A stretch of DNA of 64,000 bases from NCBI GenBank assembly GCA_009746045.1, contig RPFO01000359.1, positions 902,649 to 966,648 on the forward strand, in the 5' to 3' direction. The DNA comes from Mesostigma viride (taxonomy: Eukaryota; Streptophyta; Mesostigmatophyceae; Mesostigmatales; Mesostigmataceae). A program made the position numbers and the translations under genes. The notes under the pieces are model-generated. The model was not told the origin of the DNA and made no database searches. It saw only the letters and a list, made by a program, of their open reading frames with translations. This document shows positions 39,761 to 51,375 of this stretch, one piece after another; within the stretch, counting starts at the first letter, position 1, and every line of letters starts with the position of its first letter.

Positions 39761-41788
39761 ACATGTGGCGGTCATTCCCTCCCTCCCCGCCCCCCCCTCC
39801 CCAACACACGCACTGACAGGTGGAGGCGGCAAATCCTGGCTGCCGCGTGGCCGTCTACTCAGTGGACCTGTCCTCCCCCGACGAGTCGTCCATGCAAGCC
39901 GCCTTCACCAAGGCCACGCAGCACCACGCGCGCCCTGTGGATGTCCTGCTCTTGTGTACTGGGTTTGCCAAGGCGGCCGGGCTGATGGACCGGCCCATGT
40001 CCTTCTTCACCAACATGATGGCGTGCAACTGGGGCGGCTCGCTGGTGGCCGCACGCGCGTGCCTGCCGGACATGCTGGAGACCGCGCGGGCGAGCAAAAG
40101 GGGCAAGCACCCGGGGGGAAGGATCGTGTTTGTGTCCAGCATGTACGGGCTGGTGCGTTCGCACCAGGTGGGCATAGGCATGCGATCAAAGTTGCATGAT
40201 ATGGCATATGCTATGGCGTTGCAAGGCAAACAGTTTGAATGTTGGTGGTGGATGAATGAGATTCGTTTGTATCGTCCGCCTCTCACGGCAGCCACGTTGC
40301 ATCCGGTTGCAGCTGGGGCATCAGCCTCGCGTGCTTGTGCGCCACACAGTGCATGGCGCTGGCATACCCACAGTAGTGGTCGCGGCGTTTGTGACGGGGT
40401 GACGGCACATGTGTGGGTCTTGTGTGGCCGGTCCCCTTATGCGTATGGGATGGGAGCGGCTCAGCCGTCCATTGGCAGTGGAATTGGCGCATGTGTGACC
40501 ACGGGCAATGGTGCACGTGTCCTGCTGACATCATCGAAATCGGTTGTAGGAAAGGACGTTTCTCTATTCTTAAAAAATGTTTTTCTTCGCCTCCATGACA
40601 GTGGTGTGCATATCATCCTTCTGGTTGGGCAGCAGTGGTCCTGGGCTTGCATGTGCTGAGGGTCCTTGAGGGTACGCTTGCCTGCACATTGTGCGTTGTA
40701 GCCATGGCTCGGTGTGCGGCTGTCCCTTGATCCTCCCTTCCGTTTCTTCTTCTCGTATTACAAGGTGTGGACCACATAGTGGCCACCTGACACCTGTGCC
40801 TATTCTGCACGTGGTTCTTGCGCCACACCGGGCCCCCCCACCCATCCACCACTCGCCTCCATTCCCGCCCCAGTTTGGCTTGCACAGCTACGCCGCCTAT
40901 TGCTCCTCCAAGTTTGCGGTGCGGGGGCTGGCACATGCGCTGCAGATGGAGGTGGCACCTGCTGGCATCCGCGTGTGCGTGGCCTACCAAGCCGATACTG
41001 ACACGCCCATGTACCACATCGAACACGCCGACCTGCCCGCCGAGCCCAAGGCACTGGTGGGGGGGGCGGAGCTATTCAGTGCGGAACGGGTTGCCGCTGA
41101 CATCATCGCCGGCACCAAGCGCGGCAGCGTGTCCATCACGACGGGTGTGTGGTGACGCCGTCGCTTAAGCCCAAGGAGAGGATGTGGTGGCGTTTCTTCC
41201 TCTCCGGCGTTTTGTGCGTGCTCGTCCCCATCACCTTTTGCGATCGAGCATGCTGGCGCACGCACGTGTTTGGGCCAGCAGCCCAAGGTGGCGCGGGACA
41301 GGTTCTGTGGGTATTCTGTGATGCCATCCCGTCACTGCCTGCCTTATGCTTGTGATACTTTATGCATGAAAAGGGGCCAGGGCACCACACGGTTCCTTTG
41401 GTCCCATTCGACATGCCCCTCAGCGCTTGCTTATGCGGACGCTGCCTCCGCCGGTGCTCTCACCCGTTGCTTATGCTCTCATCCGGTATTCGTCTCTGGC
41501 TGTTCGTGTTTACTTGCCCTTGGTGCAAGCCCTGCACAACCCACGACAAGCTGACAACTTTCTGGATCCCTCCTCAAAACCCTTCATCGCTCTCCCTTTC
41601 CCCCCCATCCCCCAGGCATGGACGGCTTCCTGTTGCGCCACCGGTGCGCCGGCTTTGGCCCGCAGCCGCACGCGATGTCCGCGCTGCTGGAGGTCCTGCT
41701 AGCGCCATTCCTGCGCGTGGTTGGGCTGGGCTACAACACCTTCTTCTTCGCCAAGCTGGCAGCAATGCACCGCACCAAGGCAAAGTAG
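37537..41788 (+). CDS. KDSR: 3-ketodihydrosphingosine reductase (short-chain dehydrogenase)
   Basis: Five exons, all with GT-AG borders and consistent phases: 37537-37578, 38334-38423, 39820-40152, 40874-41144, 41616-41788 (302 residues from the internal Met). The cofactor site TGGSSGIGL is in the first, LVARDQSKLDAAKKK in the second. SVDLSSPDES, GRIVFVSSMYG (catalytic Ser), YAAYCSSKFAVRGLAHALQM (catalytic Tyr and Lys) and VAYQADTDTP follow, in the order seen in KDSR/TSC10. The C-terminus has a hydrophobic stretch typical of this ER enzyme. It reduces 3-ketodihydrosphingosine to dihydrosphingosine with NADPH. The usual N-terminal membrane segment is not in the assigned exons, so a 5' exon is probably missing; 37470-37536 is a candidate that is one base out of frame. 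The NNAG-type motif reads LCTGFA. Introns hold large (CCCA)n and (CA)n tracts. Confidence 0.85.
38716..39384. repeat. (CCCA)n microsatellite with CCCG and CCAA variants
   Basis: About 670 bp of 4-bp CCCA units with blocks of CCCG and CCAA, inside intron 2 of the reductase gene. All six frames stay open over long stretches, giving spurious Pro-Thr-His and Gly-Trp-Val ORFs. Confidence 0.95.
39676..39760. repeat. (CA)n dinucleotide repeat
   Basis: About 85 bp of nearly pure CA, in the same intron and about 60 bp before the exon 3 acceptor. Confidence 0.95.
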
Positions 41789-43750
41789 GCGCCTGTGGCA
41801 AGGCAATGTGGGTGCCCGCAACAGGATGAAACCAGGGGGCTGCACCTTTGCTATGCAGAAACTGGTGCCCGCAACAAGGCAAAGCATGTCACTCTGCCAA
41901 GGCCAGTCTTTCACCCCGCCAAGGCATTGTAGATCGCCGCGTCGATTCTAGGGTATGTCCACAAGTGGTGCATGCAAGGTCCCAAATTATTGCGTGTTGG
42001 TGCTTGCCGACGGCCGCTCGCCATCCGCAAGGGCCGCGTCGGTGCCACCTGGTCCATTAGCAGAGCCGCCGCTGCCAGAGTTGTGAATGGCGGCTCTTGG
42101 CATACCCCACACCAGTGGGGTGCTGCTGTGCGGGCTTACATTTGTTTACACCGGTATTCATCATTTCACGCCGTCGTGAAGGATTCATTTTGCTATCAGT
42201 GATTATGGGGCAGGCCGCCGCTACCATTAATTAATTAGGCACGTAACTCCGTTGGGAGTATCTGTAGCACATAGCCCTTGAGAAGGGGCAGATGGCCTAT
42301 AATACATTCTAAGCTACTTCCTGCAAGGGTGGGAATGTAAGCTACCCTTGCTCTAGGTGCACCAGGGCACCCGCACCCTCATGATCTATCACGCCATGCC
42401 GCTACCATGGGTCAATGCATCTGGACATGTTCCATCCTGTGCTCATCCTAATCTAATTTTATCCGTAATTCTCTTTGCTGCATTCTGTGCTGCGCATTTG
42501 TCTAGTTGCATGGCTGTGGCTTTCAACTTGCATCCTTGACACAGAAAAGACTAGCATCCGCGGGCGAGTGTGAACCAACTCGGAGCTGAGACAAAGGACT
42601 AAGGACAGCCGTGTCCTGAATGCTAAGGACTGTGTCCTCTGATTCGAAGGGGTGCCCTGCGAGCACCCACGGACGGATAGGTCTACGTAGGCATTGATGT
42701 GGTCATCTCATTGTCGTGCTCGCTACCATCGAGCCTGACATGTTTGAACTCGCCCTGTCAATATTTTGTGGCTTGTAGGTCCACCTGGGGTGATGATGGA
42801 CTGGTGAGGGTGTATCTTCCGGATTGGTTTGTGCCAGCTAACCTGGAATTCAGCATGGTAGCCCAGCAATAGCCACAGACTGTGTGCCATTGCTGCTGGT
42901 CATGGGATAGTCGCACGTGGCAGCCTGTGGAAGCGTGCAACTACCGCCCGCCTTGAAGCTGACTCAGCATTTTGGAGTGTTCAGCACTAGCATGCCAACT
43001 AGCTTTGCCATGGTACCAAGGCATGTATCTGCGCTGGTTGTCTCCTTGATGTATACGCAAACTGGCGCCCCCGGGATCTCAGTTGACAAGTGGAGCCTGC
43101 TGTGTGTGTTTGGTATGGCGTATTGTCTGGCTAGCACTGTGAACTTGCTGAATGCGTGTGCTTTCGCCCATCTCTCTCTCTTGCATATAGTCCAGGCAAT
43201 GCCAATGGACCTCAGGCGTGCATGCATGCTCGGTGAATGCCAACAAGGGCCAGCAGCCTGATTTCCCCTCTGTAGGCAGTTGATCTCCACCTATAGCTGG
43301 CATATGTGAGACAACTATTCCGATGCATGGAACAGATGGGCATGCATGCTGCCACATAATCCTCAGGCAACGTTGGACCGCCATGTGTCCAGGAATAGTT
43401 GTCTGATGCTATCGTGTGCGAGCACTGTTCATAACTGCGGTGTTTTTTGCAACGTCACCCACATCTGTTCGGTGCTGCCCCTTGGCACAAGCTCTACAAA
43501 CAGGACGTTGTGGACCGGCTGGATCGCGTAGTATCTCTGCACATCTGAACCCTGTGATGCCAGATCTCCTTTGCGGCCGTTCTGAGCTTAACACTCAGTG
43601 GATTCGTTGTCCACACCATCGCGTTGCTACAGTAACACGATGTTTTCTGGCATTATTACGCGGGCTTTTGGTTCCCGCCGCACCTTTGAAAGTGCTGTCC
43701 TCCGGATTTTCGCCTTTGCACCATGTGCAGTTCTTGGGCGTTTGGAAACA
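41789..43750. repeat. Repeat-rich spacer, no gene seen
   Basis: Contains a (TTAA)n-tailed repeat (42225-42372) that recurs inverted at about 46395-46545. A block at 43597-43738 matches 37787-37922 near the reductase gene at high identity. Small ORFs do not look coding. Confidence 0.45.
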
Positions 43751-43950
43751 TTAATTAATTAATTAATTAATTAATTAATTTAACTCGTGCCCCCGTTGGG
43801 GAGTCACGGAGCATTAACCCCGATTTAAGTAATTAATTAATTAATTAAACTCGTGCTCCTGTTGGGGAGTCACGGAGCATTTACCCCGATGGATGGATGG
43901 GTGGGTACACGCAATCGTACAGGTCTAAGCTATCTATTAAAACAGTGCTA
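43751..43950 (-). mobile_element. Two tandem LINE 3' tails
   Basis: Two copies in a row of (TTAA)n followed by the CGTTGGGGAGTCACGGAGCA sequence (43753-43826 and 43830-43925). The second continues into the GATGGATGG stretch shared with other copies. Only 3' ends are present. Confidence 0.6.
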
Positions 43951-44027
43951 CTCTAGATCTATGGTGCCTGCCACCCTAGGGGTCTTGTCCGGTCTAGCAT
44001 GCCGCCCAGGTGTGATCGAAGCAATGG

Positions 44028-44545
44028 ATGGATGGATGGGTACACGCAATCAGGACTACCGGTCTAATCTATCTACAACTTCAAGCTGCTCGGCAGTTGG
44101 CTTCCCGACTGCGAGGACGACCAGACGACACGGATCGGCATGGCGTGCATGGGCGCACCTCCATGACCACCGCCGCTGGTGGAGCAACCCCGTCCTACCC
44201 CGGATCGTCAAGCGTGACCTCTTCAAGGTCGTCATTCTGACGATCCTGACCTACGGCGCCGAGATCGACTTGGACACCAGGCAGTCCTGAGCTGGAGCAA
44301 CGACTCGACGGCAACGTCACCAAGATGCTGCGCAAGGCCCTTAAACATCCCCTTTGGTTTGCACATTAGTAATGAGGATTTGTACGCTGATTTGCCCTAT
44401 GTTTCCCACATTATTAGGCACAGGCGCCTGGGCCTAGTAGCCGGGCACCTGGCCCGCACAGATCAGGTAGACACATCAGATAGACTAGCTACCACGAGCC
44501 ACGAGGTAGCCATGGCTGACGGCGGAGCTAATAACTTTCACGTTT
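44028..44545 (+). pseudogene. LINE ORF2 3' fragment
   Basis: Frames read LPDCED, then HDHRRWWSNPVLPRIVKRDLF and VVILTILTYGAEI, then ISNEDLYADLPYVSHIIRHR. This is the post-catalytic segment of a LINE reverse transcriptase, with LF..VIL.IL.YGAE as its hallmark. It is broken by frameshifts near 44280 and 44350. The same segment is found on the minus strand at 48000-48290 and 47560-47690. Confidence 0.6.
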
Positions 44546-44689
44546 GAGCACCGAATTTAGCCGTGAATATCATTATTATCGCTTCGTCTTTCTAAGACGC
44601 ACATGCTGATATAATTTTCCGAATCTATTACGCAATATACGACGAGCAAACGCTCCTCGACGCAACGCAGTTTGGCGGATGCGCTCGGC

Positions 44690-46071
44690 CATGAAAATCC
44701 GTCTGCAGCTCAGCAGGCTGCAGCTTCGCCCTCAGGTCCGGCAGGCAGCGGTGACTGCAGCTTCGCCCTCAGGTCCGGCAGGCAGCGGTGACACTAGTCG
44801 TGCACTGGTGGTCGCCCAGCAACCTCCCGGGCTCACTGCCTCGCCATCGGCATCACCTGACCCTAAGTTACGCACCCGCTCAGCCGACAAAACAGGAGGG
44901 TCTTCACGCCCCTCAGAACCGCGCTTTCGGCCCCAACCTTTCCAGGTCGATGATCACGAGTTCACGACTGGACCAACATGTCTCCGGACGATGCTATGCA
45001 CTGCATCTTCTTCGGGGACTACGCCTCGCTTTACGACCTGTGCCTCCGGCATCTCCACGACATCAATTGCCTCATCTGCACCAACGGCAACCGCTGGCAC
45101 AACATCAGCCGGCCAAGTTACTGTTCGTTCGGGTGCCCCCGACCCCAACTCCAGCATGCCGTCCTCACTGACTCCCTTCTCCAGCGCTCTGATGGCGAGA
45201 TCTGGGCTCCATCCATCTCCGCCCCCACACTCCGTTCCATCCTCACGGAAGCCTTCCAGCAGCACGTGACCCCCCTTGCTGCCGACGTGGCAGCAATGGG
45301 TGGCACGCTGGCTACTGAACTTCCTCACCTTTCCACCACCGCCGCCTCCACCTCCACTGCCATTTCCGCCTCCACTGCCGACATCAAAGCCCAGCTCCTC
45401 GACCTCGACCAACGCCTTCAAGCCACCGCCACCGCCCTTGAGAGCTTGCATGACACCGCCGGCCTCACCGCCCAGGCGGTGAAGGACATCGCCGCCCAGC
45501 CGGCACCTGCTGGCCCGGCCGGTGATGCTCCCTCCACCTGGGCGGACTTGCTTAAGCATCACACCACCTCCACCACCTCCACCATCGCGGCACAACTCAA
45601 GCAACAAGCCCTCGACCTTCGCGAGGAGGCCGACATCAACAAGCGCAGCCACAATGTCATCGTCAAGCACTTCGACCAGCCGGCAGGTGAGACCTCCACC
45701 GGAGCCTTCTCGAGGCATTTTTTAAGCGCGCCATTTTTGCCCCCATGCAACTCACTTGTGAGCTGCGGATGTCGGCTGTCCGCCTCCCCCGCGCGCGGGG
45801 TAAGGCTGGCCCGGCACCCGTGCTCCTCACCTTTAAGTACATGGCGGACAAGCTGGGGTTCCTTAAATGCCGCAAGAAGCTCTCGGAGACTTGCTTCACG
45901 CTGGACGACAACTTGACCGCCTGGCCCAGCAACAGCGGCGATGCGAGCTATGGCCGACCTACCTTCAGCTCCGGCAGAGCGCAGGGGGGAAGCCGGGATA
46001 CTGGAGGGGGGCGGTCATCCACGTTGACCACAAGCCCTGGCATGCAGGCACCTCCTGCCACCTCAGACTAG
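44690..46071 (+). pseudogene. L1-like LINE ORF1 protein, frameshifted
   Basis: A Ser/Pro/Ala-rich N-terminal region is followed by a helical segment (about 45340-45450, TADIKAQLLDLDQRLQATAT) that is predicted coiled coil. Next is SHNVIVKHFD in one frame. In the next frame come AFFKRAIFAPMQLTCELRM, APVLLTFKYMADKLGFLKC and KKLSETCFTLDDNLT. This order matches L1-type ORF1 proteins (coiled coil, RRM-like R..N(LV)(IV)..V, then P..V.F......IL...R.L.....L..DLT). A single lost base near 45705-45712 separates the two frames. The protein would bind LINE RNA. No ORF2 follows directly, so the copy is incomplete. Confidence 0.6.
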
Positions 46072-46079
46072 GGCCGAAT

Positions 46080-47696
46080 ATATAATTACTTACAGCAGAG
46101 TATATACAGTAGTGTAGATTAGTCAGGCTTAGCCTAGCATGTGGCCCACGCGCATGTGCGCCCATAATGGCCCCCATGGATGATGCCTTCAGAATTTAGC
46201 CAAGCCATGCCTATAATGGGAGCTCCCATGGATGTTGCATTAAGAATTTAGCCATGCTATGCCTATGCAGAGAGATGCTCTCTGCATGTTGAGAAGCTGA
46301 TGCCCTTGAGCACTCTTGTATAGCTATGATGATCTTCCCCCACATGCATGACAGGCTCCCCCTTAGCTGGGCATAGCTTGATAGATCATGGGGGTGCAGG
46401 TGCCCTGGCGCACCTAGAGCAGGGGTAGTTTACATTCCCACCCTTGCAGGAAGTAGCCTAGAATGTATTAAAAGCCATATGCCCCTTCTCAGGGATATGT
46501 GCTACAGATACTCCCATGACGGAGTTATGTTTCTAATTAATAGACTAGCTGGCACCGAACCCGCCCAGCCTGGGCGATATGTCCTCACCTCAGTGGCGTG
46601 CCCCAGGCCGCGCGCGGCAGGGTCGCCACCCGTGGACTTTTCGTGATAGACTCGGCATGGACATGTGCTACACTAGACGCGACGGGCTCACGCCCGGGCA
46701 GCCTCCTGGTTTGTCTGTAATATGGAGGCAGATGGTACGCAAGGATAGATGGCAAGTAGTGATGAAGCGGAGACCACCCCCAAGTCTGTGGGGGCTGCGC
46801 GTGTGACCGCGTATGGCATTCATAGCGATTCGGGCCGCGGTACGTGCCCACAGTGACCCCTGTAACTAGGACCTAGATAGCTTACACCATCCATTCCAAG
46901 CGGAGGAGGCGTTTTGATGAGTAGTGTAGTTAGGATTTTCTAGACTAGATAGGTTAGAGTCAAGCAGCTAGTCGCTAATTCGATTACGCGGCTTCCTCCA
47001 CTCCACCCATCCATCATGGAATATGTGCTACATGATCTCCCAACGGAGGCATGTTATAATTTAATTTAATTTTCAAATCCATTCCATCCCATGTTCCCCT
47101 CCCACTGAGGACTTATGCTCACGTGACGCAGTCACGTGTCTATTAATTAATTTATTAATTATCTACAACATCAAGCCAACTCGATCTATCATATCTACTA
47201 AGCCCTCTACCCTAGGGGTCTGGTGTAGCATGCTTCCCGCGTTTGCAAACACGCGGGCGCTTCCCCACGGGCCGGAGGGGGTTCGTTGTCCTCTATTAAT
47301 TAATTAATAGACACGTGACTGCGTCACGTGAGCAGAAGTCCTCAGTGGGAGGGGAACAACATGGGATGGAATGGATTAATTAAAATGCCTCCATATTACA
47401 GACAAACCAGGAGGCTGCCCGGATGTGAGCCCGTCACGTCTAGGGTAGCACATCATTGTCTATGCCGAGTCTATCACGAAAAGTCCGCGGGTGGCGGCCC
47501 TGCCGCGCGCGGCCTGGGGCACGCCAGGTGATCGAGGACATATCGCCCAGGCTGGGCGGGCTAATTGGTGCCAGCTTGTCTATCTGATGTGTCTATACCT
47601 GATCTGTGCGGGCCAGGTGCCTGTGCCTAAGAATGTGGGAAACATAGGGTAAATCAGCGTACAAATCCTCATTACTAATGTGAAAACCAAAGGGGA
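46080..47696. repeat. Inverted LINE-derived repeat cluster
   Basis: 46550-46735 recurs inverted at about 47385-47575. 47085-47165 recurs inverted at 47290-47370 around a short centre. 46395-46545 is the inverse of 42225-42372. These are 3' LINE fragments inserted head to head. No intact gene. Confidence 0.6.
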
Positions 47697-48300
47697 CTAA
47701 TTAATTAATTAATTGAGAGTCGTGCTCCCGTTGGGGAGTCACGGAGTATTAACCCCGCTGGATGGATGGATGGATGCAAACAATCCTACTGGTCTAATCT
47801 ATATCTCCAACATCAAGCCAACCCTAGGGCTAATAAGCTCTCTACCGGCCCTAGGGGATCGACCTGTCTGGCGCGCTTCCCGCGTGTTTGCAAACGCGGG
47901 CGCTTCCCCACGGGAGGGGGTTCGTTGTCCTCTATGACCTGCCCAAGTGGGCCCAGGCCCACTTGGCCTTGTCCATCATCTTGTTCCAAATCACGGAGAG
48001 GCCTAGGGAGAGGCAAAGGGGAGGTTAAGGGCCAGCATCTTGGTGACGTTGCCGTCGAGGCGTTGCTCCAGCTCCTGCGTCAGTGTCCACCAGGTCTTAG
48101 CGCCGTAGTAGGTCAGGATCGTCAGAATGATGAGCTTGAATGAGGTCACGCTTGACGATCCGGGGTAGGGCGGGTTTGCTCCACCAGCGGCGGTGGTCAT
48201 GGAGTTGCGCCCACGCCATGCCGATATCCGTGTCGTCGGGTCGTCCTCGCAGTCGGGAAGCCAACTGTCGAGCAGCTTGAAGCGGCCTAAAGTAGGGTAT
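47697..48300 (-). mobile_element. 5'-truncated LINE copy with (TTAA)n tail
   Basis: Read on the minus strand: ORF2 remnant from 48290 to about 48000 (WAQLHDHRRWWSKPALPRIV, then ILTILTYYGAKTWWTLTQ), 3' untranslated region with GGAAGCGCCCGCGTTTGC, the shared ATCGGGGTTAATGCTCCGTG-type end, then the (TTAA)n tail at 47697-47715. Frameshifted and inactive. Confidence 0.65.
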
Positions 48301-48519
48301 TTGACCTTGGGGTCGTCTAAGTATGTATGATACGAATAATATTAAATAAAGACAAAGTAATGAGTAATAATAATAATAACAAAAACAAAATGGAATAAAG
48401 AAATCGAGGTCATTGCTGGGATGGCTGGGGTGTATACTTCTTACCGGCTTTTCTTTTAGCCCCTTCGTGTATGATGTGTGTATGCGCTCCCTCTTTTCCT
48501 TCGTAGTTTTTTTTTTTTT

Positions 48520-49680
48520 TTTGTTAATTAATTTAATTAATGAATGAGACTCGTGCTCCCGTTGGGGAGTCACGGAGCATTAACCCCGATGGAAGGATGG
48601 ATGGGTGCAAACAGTCCAACCGGTCTAATCTATCTACATCAGCTACCTACAACTTCTACTATCTAACAGCATTGCTAACTACAACATCTATCTAAACAGC
48701 ATCACGCTGCTCTAGGGGAGCTGTCTGGCGCCCCTCCCGTGGGTTTGCACGCGCGGGCGCTTCCCCACAGGAGGGGGCTCGTTGTCCTCTATGACCTGGG
48801 CCCACTTGGCCTAGTCCATCATCTTCTTCAAATCACGGAGAGGCCTAGGCCCCCCATGTCCTCTACTAGCTGTTCTTTGAAGGTGCATGCGGGCGTTGCG
48901 GCGTCTAACATCACTGGGCCCGGCCCACGTCAGGAGGTGCCGGCCAGGCTGAGCTGGTCGCAGTCCTGATATATGGCATGCCCTGGTACAGGTCCTCATT
49001 GCGGACATGAGCAGCATATCCTACTCTGAAAATGGAGCGCAGCATGTTGGTGACCGCGCCGTCCAGCTTGCGGGCCAGGTCGGCGGTGAGGGTCCACGTC
49101 TCGGCCCCATACATGAGAACAGGAAGGACGAGGACCTTAAACAGGTCCGGTTTCTCGATCTTGCCCAGGGGCTTGCGCCACAGGGCCCGGTACTGGCGTA
49201 AAGCGTGCCAGGCGAGGGAGATGCGATGGTCCACATCAACCTCGCAGCTGGGGAGCAGGCTGCCCAGCAGCTTAACGCGGTCCCGATACAGGACTCGAGA
49301 GCCGTCGAGGAGATAGAGGGGTTGCGGTGAGTGGGTGAGCCCAACCGCCAGGGCCTCTGTCTTCTTGCTGACCTCAAGCCCCACTGCACGGGCCTCGATA
49401 GCATGCAGGCAGTCGAGCTATGAGCCATGTCTGCACGTGCTCAGTGTCCTCGAAGAGGGTGGTGTCGTGACTGTCGTCTGCGTAGATGATGTCTGCCAGC
49501 CGAATCTCCGTGTCCGCTCCGCCATGCCAGAATTTGTTAGCCACCTGCACCCCCGGTTCCCTACCCACGATGCGGGCAAATCGCGTGCGTGCCTGAATCA
49601 TTAATTACGTATTCGACCACAAGAATGAACAGGTAGGGCGACAGCACGCAGCCCTGCCACACACCCTTCTGTAAAGGGCA
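48520..49680 (-). mobile_element. 5'-truncated LINE copy with reverse transcriptase motifs
   Basis: On the minus strand this copy begins with GVWQGCVLSPYLFILVVEYV (49670-49600), the QG..LSP.LF box of reverse transcriptases. The catalytic YADD box follows at 49484-49473, then GLEVSKKTEAL, LPSCEVDVDHRISLAWHALR and LFKVLVLPVLMYGAETWTLT. The 3' untranslated region and a (TTAA)n tail end the copy at 48520. At least two frameshifts separate these motifs, and everything before the QG box is missing. It is the best-preserved coding part of this LINE family in the window and gives its orientation. Confidence 0.72.
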
Positions 49681-50489
49681 TGGTTTTTGTTGGTGTGTGT
49701 GTGCATGTGTGTATGTATGTATCAAAGAGACAACATGTATGTATGCATGTACGTGTGTGTGTTTTCCCTATCAACCTTTCTTGTTACCCTCTGTCTCCCT
49801 ACATGCAGGTCTTCCTAGAGATAGCCACCCGGCGCTCCCGCGGCGCCTTCGCGTCCTCGGACCTCTCAGACAACTACCCTAGCTATCCTTCCACGGCGTT
49901 AAATCGCCATGCGTCCAGGCATTTTCTGATTTGGCACGCCGCAAATGTGAAAACCATTTGCGTTCAGTGCCGGTCCGCGGAAAACGCGATCTGCAAATGA
50001 ATCCAGGCCGGAATCGAACTGGGGACCTCTCGCACCAACTTTTGCTGACTATAGGACGGACGTCTCCTCGGATCCTAAGGCATCGCCAGCTGACACCTAC
50101 AGTCCAACCGCAACAGTTCTCCTTTCCGGGGAGTGATGCAAGCCATTCGGATTTTGCACTAGATAAATCATTCGAGATGAGAGGCATAGTTGTATGGAGA
50201 AGACAATTAGTGGAGACCTCGAATAGGTACATAAAACCGTCCGGACGGGGTAACATAACCTTTGGACATGACACCGGGCTGTTAGCCGTCATGACTGGAA
50301 TTGGTCACGCCGCGCCCAATCCTGGAATCTCAGCCGTAGGATCGGCGCGAAAATCCCAGTGAAAGATGGGAGGCATGTAGGAGTTGAAATTGGAAGTGCG
50401 CCCTAGCTCGCGCGGGCCTGTGAGATTTTCCGATCTCAAGAAGTGGCGGAGCGCCAGCGGGTCCTTAGTCTCATTTGCTAGTAGAGGAC
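49681..50489. other. Spacer with GT-rich tract and tRNA-like repeat
   Basis: 49684-49765 is GT/ATGT-rich. 49816-49905 follows a CATGCAG acceptor-like site and could be a stray exon (VFLEIATRRSRGAFASSD), unsupported otherwise. A tRNA-like segment is listed separately. Confidence 0.3.
50006..50040 (-). repeat. tRNA-Pro-like 3' half, probable SINE head
   Basis: On the minus strand, TTGGTGCGAGAGGTCCCC followed by AGTTCGATTCCGGC matches the anticodon-loop to T-arm half of plant-type tRNA-Pro, including a B-box. The 5' half does not pair with it, so I read a tRNA-derived repeat, not a functional tRNA gene. Confidence 0.35.
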
Positions 50490-50785
50490 ATGGTGGGCCT
50501 AGGCCTCTCCGTGATTTGGAAAAAGATGATGGACAAGGCCAAGTGCAGGCCCAGGTCATAGAGGACAAGTAAACCCCTCCTGTGGGGAAGCGCCCGCGTG
50601 TGCAAACATACGGGAAGCACGCCAGACAGGTCCCCTAGGGTAGAGAGCTTAGACTAGTTGTTGTAGATAGATGTTGTAGATAGATTAGACCGGTAGGACT
50701 GTTTGCACCCATCCATCCATCAATCGGGGTTAATGCTCCGTGACTCCCCAACGGGTGCACGAGTCTAATTAATTAATTAATTAGT
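50490..50785 (+). mobile_element. LINE 3' end in plus orientation
   Basis: The inverse of the 3' untranslated region of the copies at 47.7 and 48.5 kb, ending CCAACGGGTGCACGAGTC and then (TAAT)n. The 5' side breaks off at about 50490. Confidence 0.6.
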
Positions 50786-51375
50786 CCCAATTTAGGCACC
50801 TGCACCGGGATTCCGGGAAGTGGGGCCTTTTGCCTTAGGGCGTACGCTCAAGCGTTAGTGGGAGGTAATTTTGCATGAGGTAGGTAAGTTTGCAAAAATT
50901 AAGTCTGTAAGTCCGAGAAAAGGTGAACACAACAATGTGACTAACTTCCTCAATCGGTGGTCACAGGTACTCTGAAGCAGAGTTGGGCGTAAATGGGGTC
51001 GGGTCAGGGAGTTTATGTAACGTAAACACGTAGTTTGGCAAAAAGGGTTACAGAAAACGTAAAATCGACGTATTTAGGTTTGCGTAGTGCGTAAAGTAAA
51101 GACGTAACGTAACAAAAAAACGTAATACTGCACAAAAGTTCATGACTTTCCACCAATTCCATGGCAGAAACTAGACACTGCTGTCCGTGTGCACACCACC
51201 TGGCGCGCAATCAGGCCCACAAGAGGAAATATACACAGCATGGTAGGCATCAGCCTCGACCGCTACATACACCCATCCCGTTCCATATTTCCATCCCACT
51301 GACGACTCATGCTGACGTGACGCAGTCTATGTGTAAATCAATTGTCTCGACAGACTGCGGTGGAGAAGTACTGGG
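50786..51375. other. Spacer downstream of the SPT2 gene
   Basis: A/T-rich with several ACGTAA units (51016-51125). 51266-51350 resembles the 47.1-kb repeat (CCACTGACGACTCATGCTGA then CGTGACGCAGTC). No gene seen. Confidence 0.35.

Noticed and set aside
39545..39832. Cys-Val and His-Thr repeat ORFs
   Set aside because: Translations of the (CA)n dinucleotide repeat.
49816..49905. Possible host exon after a CATGCAG acceptor
   Set aside because: No partner exon, no domain and surrounded by LINE debris; not enough to list as a gene.
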